Positions 58,378-64,000 of a stretch of 64,000 bases of DNA are shown here, piece by piece. A program made the position numbers and the translations under genes. The stretch comes from Rutstroemia sp. NJR-2017a BVV2. Lineage: Eukaryota; Ascomycota; Leotiomycetes; Helotiales; Rutstroemiaceae. Position 1 is the stretch's first letter. Every line of letters starts with the position of its first letter. Location: contig NJPS01000067.1 in NCBI GenBank assembly GCA_002946415.1, positions 62,001 through 126,000 on the forward strand, written 5' to 3'. The notes beneath the pieces are model-generated. The model was not told the DNA's origin. It made no database searches and was given only the letters and a program-made list of their open reading frames with translations.

Positions 58378-60239
58378 ATGCCGGACGACTCAGCAAGCAG
58401 AGAGACTTTGGATATTGGGAATGATGACGCTGCAATTGCCGAACCCAATGTGTCCGAGACTGATGCATTAATTCCGCATTCAACTCTTGAGCGACAGGAG
58501 CTATCAACGCGGAAACTGGTGTTGATATTCGTGAGTGCATTGGTAAGCTTCTATGACTTCAATCTGTAACATTCACTGATCTCTGTAGTTAGCGCTGATG
58601 CTTGCTGCACTTGGTATGAACTCGTATCTCGAAGCTTGGTATATTAGGACAAATTCCTAATCGTCTTCTAGATTCAACCATGGTATCAACACTTGTCGTC
58701 CCGATATCTGGCTCATTTGGTTCTTTCAAGTCTTTGGCATGGCTAGGTACTTCTGTAGCTATACCCGCTTCCTACTCGTGGTTCATTGGAATCTTATATG
58801 GTGTTCCTGTCTAATCGGCGTATTAGTACCTAGTTGGTGTTGCGACAGCACAACCGTTAGTCGGGCGTTTAACAGAGATATACTCTCGCCGTTCAGGACT
58901 CCTAACTACGAACGCACTATTTTTGTTAGGTACAATTGGCTGTGGTGTAGCTCCATCACTTAGTTTTTTGATAGCTGCTCGAACAGTAGCTGGCATAGGA
59001 GCTGGTGGTATTTATGCCTGTACCACGGGTAAGTAAGAAGTTCATTCTTTTAATAGTATGAGACTTGCGAATGTTCTCATCCGATAGGAGTATTCGGAGA
59101 CTAACCTCTGTGAAGTGATAATGTCCGATCTCCTCACCCACCGGCAGCGTGGTCTTGTAAGCGGGTGTATTAATCTCTGCTATGGGGTTTTTATGTCTCT
59201 AGGGGGTTTGTTTGGCGGATGGATCAACGATGTGTGGGGCTGGAGAACCACCTTTCTTGTTCAGATTCCAATCATTTTTATCGCAATTATGGGGGTATAC
59301 TTATTCGTTGATATCCCTCGTCAACCACGCCCCGTTCCATCTTGGCGACGAATCGATTTCATGGGTGCTGCATCGCTAGTTGGCTTTCTAGCATTCATGT
59401 TAGTCGGACTCAACGTTGGTGGAAACATCCTTCCCTGGGTTTACCCATTGGTTCTGGTTACACTACCTCTTTCCGCGCTTTCTCTCGCTTTGTTCATCTT
59501 GGTGGAAAGCAATCCAAAGTTGACACCGGAACCTATTATACCTCTGCATCTTGTTCGAGAAAAAACCGTTCTGTCCGTTGGAATAACATACTTCTTCACG
59601 CATGTTTCCGCTTTTACTATCGCCTACTTCCTGCCTGTTTACTTCCAGCTTCTCGGGTACTCAACGACACAAGCAGGCTTGCGCTTCACACCTACTTCTA
59701 TCTCGGATGGAGTATCTGCACTGGTCACAGGAATTTTCCTTCGGGTTACGGGGAAATTTTTGATATTGAATAGAGTGCTTCATGTTCTCAATATTGTCGG
59801 CGCTGTGCTCTTTCTTAACTTGTCACTCTACTCAAAAGCCTGGTATTACTTCCTTGCACTGGTGTGTGCCGGTGCGGGGTTTGGTGGGATCCTCAACGTC
59901 AATATAACCTCCCTCGTCGCATCCGTCAAAAGAGAGGACCAAGCACTCGCCGTATCTGCCGCCTTTGTCTTTCGCTCCGCAGGGTCAACGCTAGGTGTCA
60001 GCCTCGCATCAACCGTATTCCAAAACGTGCTGAAGAAGAATCTTGCAATACAGTTAGCAGGAAAAATTGACGCTGATACGATTATACGGATATTGAGGGA
60101 GAATTTCGAGGTTATTTGGACATTACCGGGACCCACGAGAGAGCTGGTAAGGGATTGCTACATGAGGGCTTTATGTGGAGTTTTCGTATATGTTTTGGTG
60201 GGCGACAGTGCTTGCTGCTCTGGCGAGTTTGGGGATTGA
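58378..60239 (+). CDS. MFS multidrug-type transporter; C-terminus probably frameshifted
   Basis: Five exons (58,378-58,542; 58,589-58,613; 58,672-58,754; 58,827-59,028; 59,116-60,239) give 532 residues, including a micro-exon of 25 nt. A soluble N-terminus is followed by the first helix with LAALDSTMVSTLVVPI, typical of drug:H+ antiporters of the 14-helix group. Motif A reads QPLVGRLTEIYSRRSG, motif B is in RTVAGIGAGG, and HRQRGLVSG follows the next loop. Near 60,190 the current frame ends in VLVGDSACCSGEFGD and stops, while the next frame carries the expected last helix and tail (FWWATVLAALASLGIEEKAL, to a stop at 60,298-60,300). I infer a one-base indel, biological or technical. The substrate is unknown; such pumps export toxic compounds or metabolites at the plasma or vacuolar membrane. 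Confidence 0.88.
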
Positions 60240-60629
60240 GGAGAAGGCGTTGAGCAAAACCATGGAGGAACCCGCACCCCTCCAACCCCCGGCTGCTTGA
60301 CGCATCCGAAGGCAACTTGCCCTTCAATACAGTGGCCCCGTTCTTGAGGTTGCATAGTACTAGTACAGTGTAAACATTTAAATCACGCTTTCAAACAGAT
60401 CGCATTACTTTTTAACATGGATCCGACCAAAAATCTTTTAATTTCCGCTGGAATCACTGCTCTTACCACTCACGCCACTCTCGGATTTAAAGTCCCCGTG
60501 ACGCACGGACAACACAACAGTTGGCTGACGTGTGGTTGAGAATATATAACGTTATATTGACAGCCAGCTGCTAATTAATAACCTTACACTTACACTTCAG
60601 TTTATCTTCATTTTCAATACCAAACCAAT
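60240..60629. other. Intergenic; first 60 bases probably belong to the transporter tail
   Basis: Up to 60,300 the sequence encodes the transporter tail in the shifted frame. The remainder is the presumed promoter of the F-box-like gene, with AT-rich words about 80 bp before the ATG. Confidence 0.55.
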
Positions 60630-61724
60630 ATGGAACAAAATATCTGCAAAGCAATAGTTAAATATGTTTCCCCAGATTCTTATTGCCCTCGTCTACCTCG
60701 CAATTTTCCTCCTCTCACGTTCTTCTCTTTTCCAAGAGAGATTCGCGACAAAATCTACAATTACGCGCTTGTGTCAACGTCACATATCATAGTCTGGAAA
60801 GGCGAGCTGAAATACGAATATTTGAAATCATATAAGGGAGCACGACGGATGATGGGGGGCGAGCCGATTTCACGTCTAATCTGGCGAACTGTTAGCCACA
60901 AGGAGACATCAGCTAGTCTTTCGACTATCAATATCAACCTCTTGTTTTCCAACAAGACGGTGAGCCAGGAAGCTGCTATGGTTTTCTATAACAAAAACAC
61001 CTTCGCTTTCGAGGGGGATCATAACTGGGATCCCATCGTCTGTTGGCTGAAGACCATCGGTATTGACAACCGAAACTCCCTTGCTGTTTTGGAGGTATGT
61101 GGCAAACGACCCGATCAAGTGTGGCAAAATAGTCGTGGGGAGCGACTCCCGCATCCTCAGCGATATACGATGGAAGAGATATATCCTAGAAATCCTTACC
61201 TTGGAAACCCGACAGATGGTTTCAAACATGGCTACGTCGACAATATCAATCCTGTCTTGGAAGAAGTGTTTGTACTGTTGGGACAGCGGGCTACTGAGAA
61301 GAAAACCACCATTATCATGCGAACCGATATTTACTATCCCGGCGGAGGGGCCATCGCAGTTGAACCCGATGATCAATTTCCTGACAAGGGCTGGTATAGC
61401 ATGGAGTTACCAAACTTGATAGAAAAGTTTCTAGAGCTTCATTGCACCCACTCGGAGAGACGTTCAGTCGAAGTGGTTTGGAAAGGATTGACATATCAGC
61501 GAGTCCTCGCGACGGAATTTATGGAGAATCTTGGGTGGAATATTTCTACTTCACCTGCCGAAAGTGAGGAAATAGTGAGGAAGATCGGTATATATCACAA
61601 CCATGACGATAGCGATTTCGCTAGGTATACACTAAGGAGAAAGAAACTGGTGGGGCCACTTATAACTCAAGATCCCTCACCATTTAGTTTACTTCCACAT
61701 ATAAACAGAGATGTTTACTTGTAG
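60630..61724 (+). CDS. F-box-like (2EXR-type) hypothetical protein
   Basis: A single exon of 364 residues. The segment LTFFSFPREIRDKIYNYALV (about 29-48) is the F-box-like helix seen in large fungal hypothetical families, and LLFSNKTVSQEAAMVFYNKNTFAFEGD (about 104-130) is their typical second block. The rest is mixed alpha/beta with many aromatic residues and no further domain. Such families are expanded in Leotiomycetes and related fungi, with unknown roles; a link to ubiquitin ligases is not shown. It lies tail-to-tail with the minus-strand F-box-like gene, from which it is separated by about 280 bp and a MITE end. Confidence 0.8.
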   Translation: MEQNICKAIVKYVSPDSYCPRLPRNFPPLTFFSFPREIRDKIYNYALVSTSHIIVWKGELKYEYLKSYKGARRMMGGEPISRLIWRTVSHKETSASLSTININLLFSNKTVSQEAAMVFYNKNTFAFEGDHNWDPIVCWLKTIGIDNRNSLAVLEVCGKRPDQVWQNSRGERLPHPQRYTMEEIYPRNPYLGNPTDGFKHGYVDNINPVLEEVFVLLGQRATEKKTTIIMRTDIYYPGGGAIAVEPDDQFPDKGWYSMELPNLIEKFLELHCTHSERRSVEVVWKGLTYQRVLATEFMENLGWNISTSPAESEEIVRKIGIYHNHDDSDFARYTLRRKKLVGPLITQDPSPFSLLPHINRDVYL

Positions 61725-61913
61725 ATACAAATTTTTCCGGGACGGTGGTATACGAATTGTCCTATACTATGTATTCTGATATTCATAAATGATTGATTTA
61801 ATCATATCTAGCCAGGTGCCCCCAAGGAGCAATAGATCTCTACATGGCCCCGCTTCATCGTGAACATCAAGAGAAACCTAGCGGGCAGTGACCTCTGGCC
61901 TTGTATTGGTTCA

Positions 61914-62067
61914 CTAAGGAGTATACCCACTATCCGACCAACTTCAAACTTCGATATTCTCAATATCATGATTCAAATTTAATTTAGACAATCAGATACA
62001 TATTAGTATAATGTTCGGGTATCACTTAAATAATCAACAGTTGGTCGGGTAGTGAGTGCACCCCTGG
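61914..62067. mobile_element. MITE family B, copy 2, overlapping the 3' end of a gene
   Basis: Ends: GGAGTATACCCACTATCCGA on the left and the complement CCAGGGGTGCACTCACTACC on the right, both continuing CGACCAAC, as in copy 1 at 27,307-27,478. The interior is AT-rich with AATCAGATACATATTAG and TTTAAGTGA-like words (read on the minus strand). Its right part is translated as the end of the minus-strand gene at 62,003-63,420. Confidence 0.85.
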
Positions 62068-63420
62068 TGATTATAGAAGAATTCCAAGTCAATATACTAC
62101 CCTTATATGCCGACCATATCCAAGTGAAAGTCTCCACTTCCGGTCCTAGAATCACGATCGGCTTAGAAGGCTGTAAATTCGAATGTGTATTGATCGGCAT
62201 CTTATCTTGTGATTTCCCTTTGACCAGAAGTGATTTAATCCCCAGCCACTTATCTGCATTCTTGGTTGCAGCCTTCAATGCTTCCGGTGGATCTGGGGGA
62301 GCCACTACTTCCCAAGGCTTAGGCTTACCCGCTTTCCATACCACTGCGAAATCCAGAACAGTCCCGAAATACTTGAACCAAAGTTTGGTGATATCGTAAA
62401 AATTACGAACATCGACAGACCTTCCTTCGAATTCCATTCTGATACTGGTAATTTTCGTGCCGATGGGAAAAAAGACCGATGGATCATTTGTAGGAATTTT
62501 TGTGAAGCCTCTGAATCAGTAGTTAGCAGGCATTCGTCCTCTGCGAGTATTAGATATACTTACTTGAGATATATCTTAGTAAGGCGCTGGCGTTTGGTTT
62601 CAACCATGGTCTTAAAAGCGTCCCAGTTCTCATCTGAGAGGATAAAGGTATGTTCTTGGTAGAAAGATTCGATGACTTCGTTATATAAGACAGAATCTGG
62701 GCGAAGAGCTGCAATCAACCCTGTCGAAAGTCCATCAATCCTCATCGCGCTGGAGAATATCATTTTTCGAATTTCGGCGGGGAGTTGGCGAAGATCCAAA
62801 GTGTGCTCCTGAACAGAATTTTTAATTCCTCCAGTGACCTGGCAATTGTAGAGCTTTGACTTGTAAAGGCCACAACTACTTAGTTCGCTATCAAATAGAA
62901 TTGAATGAATAGCTAAACTGCTATCAATAAAGCAATTTCGAATCTGGCTGGCCCTATTCGCAGTCGAACTGAATATTTCGGTATGATGTATGCTGCCACC
63001 CTCAATCTCACAACACGAAACGAATGGTATTGTCGAGGAAGTGTCGTGTTCGCCTAGGACTTTCTTCCGAACTCTGCAGTCTATAAGCTGAGATGTCTCA
63101 ATCTTCCCTCCGTAGATAGTACACTCGATGAGGATGCAGTCTCTTAGTTCAGAATTATGGATCGTCGTCCGGAAGAGGACATATCCGGACAGAGTCCCAC
63201 GGAATAGAATCTCGCATACTTTAAACTCTGGAGCTTCCCGACCTGCCACTATCTCCCGCAATTTGATGTGGTGAAGAGGAGGTCCCAAACGAGTCTGGCC
63301 ATAGAGTATGATTAATGGGTTCTGGAGATTTGCCGGTCGAGCCGGAACTAAAGATTCCGATTCTCTAATGAAATCATTTAGCTCAGCTTCGATATTTTCT
63401 AAGCTTTCAGCAGAAGTCAT
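62003..63420 (-). CDS. Beta-solenoid-like protein with F-box-like segment; MITE-derived C-terminus
   Basis: Two exons, 63,420-62,564 and 62,510-62,003, joined by a 53-bp intron, give 454 residues. Residues of about 60-190 form an irregular series of short strand-turn units rich in Cys, Ile, Ser and Glu (ELRDCILIECTIYGGKIETS, QIRNCFIDSSLAIHSILFDS, GLYKSKLYNCQVTGG), as in right-handed beta-helix or pentapeptide-like folds. An F-box-like segment (LDLRQLPAEIRKMIFSSAMR) follows near 220, then YNEVIESFYQEHTFILSDENW, the usual second block of those families. The last 20 residues, RGALTTRPTVDYLSDTRTLY, and the stop codon come from MITE B. Function is unknown; the combination of a solenoid and an F-box-like segment is notable. 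Confidence 0.75.
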
Positions 63421-64000
63421 CGTAGTTGTTCTATGCTAGAGATCCAGCTTAGCTTGATGTGACTTTTGGACTGTGGATTTTACCTGCCTAGATGAGGATA
63501 AAAAGTTTGAAGGCTGATTAGAAGAGCTCATTGACCGAAAAAGCGGTGAAGCGGAGGTCGCTCACCTGGAAAGCGGGGTCAGTAATTCAGGGTAGTAATC
63601 TATACAGGCTATGAAGAGCGTTTCAAACAGTTGTGTTTGTAGGTATGCCTCGAAATCGGACTTGGGATTTCTCAACTCTTTGATGTTGAATAAACATCGA
63701 CTTATTTGGTAAAACATTATTGACTATTAGGGCGTCTGCATCGCTGCCCAGTTCTATATACAGATGTGTGACATCCTTTCCCATTCCCATTCAACTGGCG
63801 AGTGCGCAAAACCGAGCACAACTCGCTGGCCCTAACGCCAATCATTGCAGTGTAAAAACCATTGATAACCCCTCGTTGCCTCAGACCATCACATTCCCAT
63901 CTCCTCCTCAATTAATATCCATAATTACCAAGAATTCTCTCATCCCATATTATACCGTCCATGCACCTCCCACTGCTACCGCTGCAACCAACGCATCCAA
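63421..64000. other. Window end, no supported gene
   Basis: Upstream region of the solenoid/F-box-like gene. An ATG at 63,961 opens a short frame running off the window; nothing can be said about it. Confidence 0.5.

Noticed and set aside
33560..64000. tRNA or rRNA genes
   Set aside because: No cloverleaf with matching A and B boxes or rRNA-like sequence was recognised by eye in the gene-rich part.

Overview
The window looks like nuclear DNA of a filamentous ascomycete. The genes carry short GT-AG introns (about 46-98 bp) with CTAAC/CTGAC-type branch sites. The gene content is typically fungal: a Zn2Cys6 regulator, a siderophore-type MFS transporter, a GMC oxidoreductase, a GPI-anchored wall protein and an AAL-type lectin. 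About a quarter of the window is AT-rich DNA in which retrotransposon proteins survive only as decayed reading frames with the C-to-T/G-to-A pattern of repeat-induced point mutation (RIP). A Leotiomycetes (Helotiales) origin is my inference from the style of the genes and cannot be proved here. | Layout. Positions 1-16,390 are a retrotransposon graveyard with no intact gene: a Copia relic on the minus strand, a 1.68-kb direct tandem duplication of its gag/leader part, a Gypsy relic on the minus strand and a second Copia relic on the plus strand. The edge to normal DNA is sharp and is followed by a truncated short-chain dehydrogenase pseudogene. Positions 17-21 kb are gene-poor and hold miniature inverted-repeat elements (MITEs). 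From 21 kb the density is ordinary: an F-box-like protein, a small I9-inhibitor-like protein, a class-3 lipase-like protein, an aldo/keto reductase, a siderophore transporter with a consensus GATA-repressor site upstream, a secreted acidic protein with a doubtful start, an NmrA/isoflavone-reductase-like protein and a Baeyer-Villiger monooxygenase. | From 37 to 43 kb there are two divergent secreted proteins with a 3 x 50-bp tandem repeat between them (one has a Kex2-type spacer between duplicated peptides, the other carries HAE and PC...C motifs like the deaminase superfamily) and a fucose-specific lectin. From 45 to 61 kb there are a duplicated-domain nuclear-type protein, a GMC oxidoreductase, a GPI wall protein, a ketopantoate-reductase-like protein, an aldo/keto reductase, a Zn2Cys6 regulator, an MFS multidrug-type transporter and another F-box-like protein. 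The window ends with a minus-strand gene that joins a beta-solenoid-like repeat to an F-box-like segment and takes its last 20 residues from a MITE. | How the genes relate. Several oxidoreductases, transporters and a Zn2Cys6 regulator are present, but there is no polyketide, peptide or terpene synthase, so I do not call a biosynthetic cluster. The 53,988-60,239 run (aldo/keto reductase, regulator, MFS transporter, same strand) is the best candidate for a small co-regulated detoxification or metabolite module. The most unusual features are three MITE families, one of which contributes coding sequence to two reading frames, and the divergent pair of secreted proteins.
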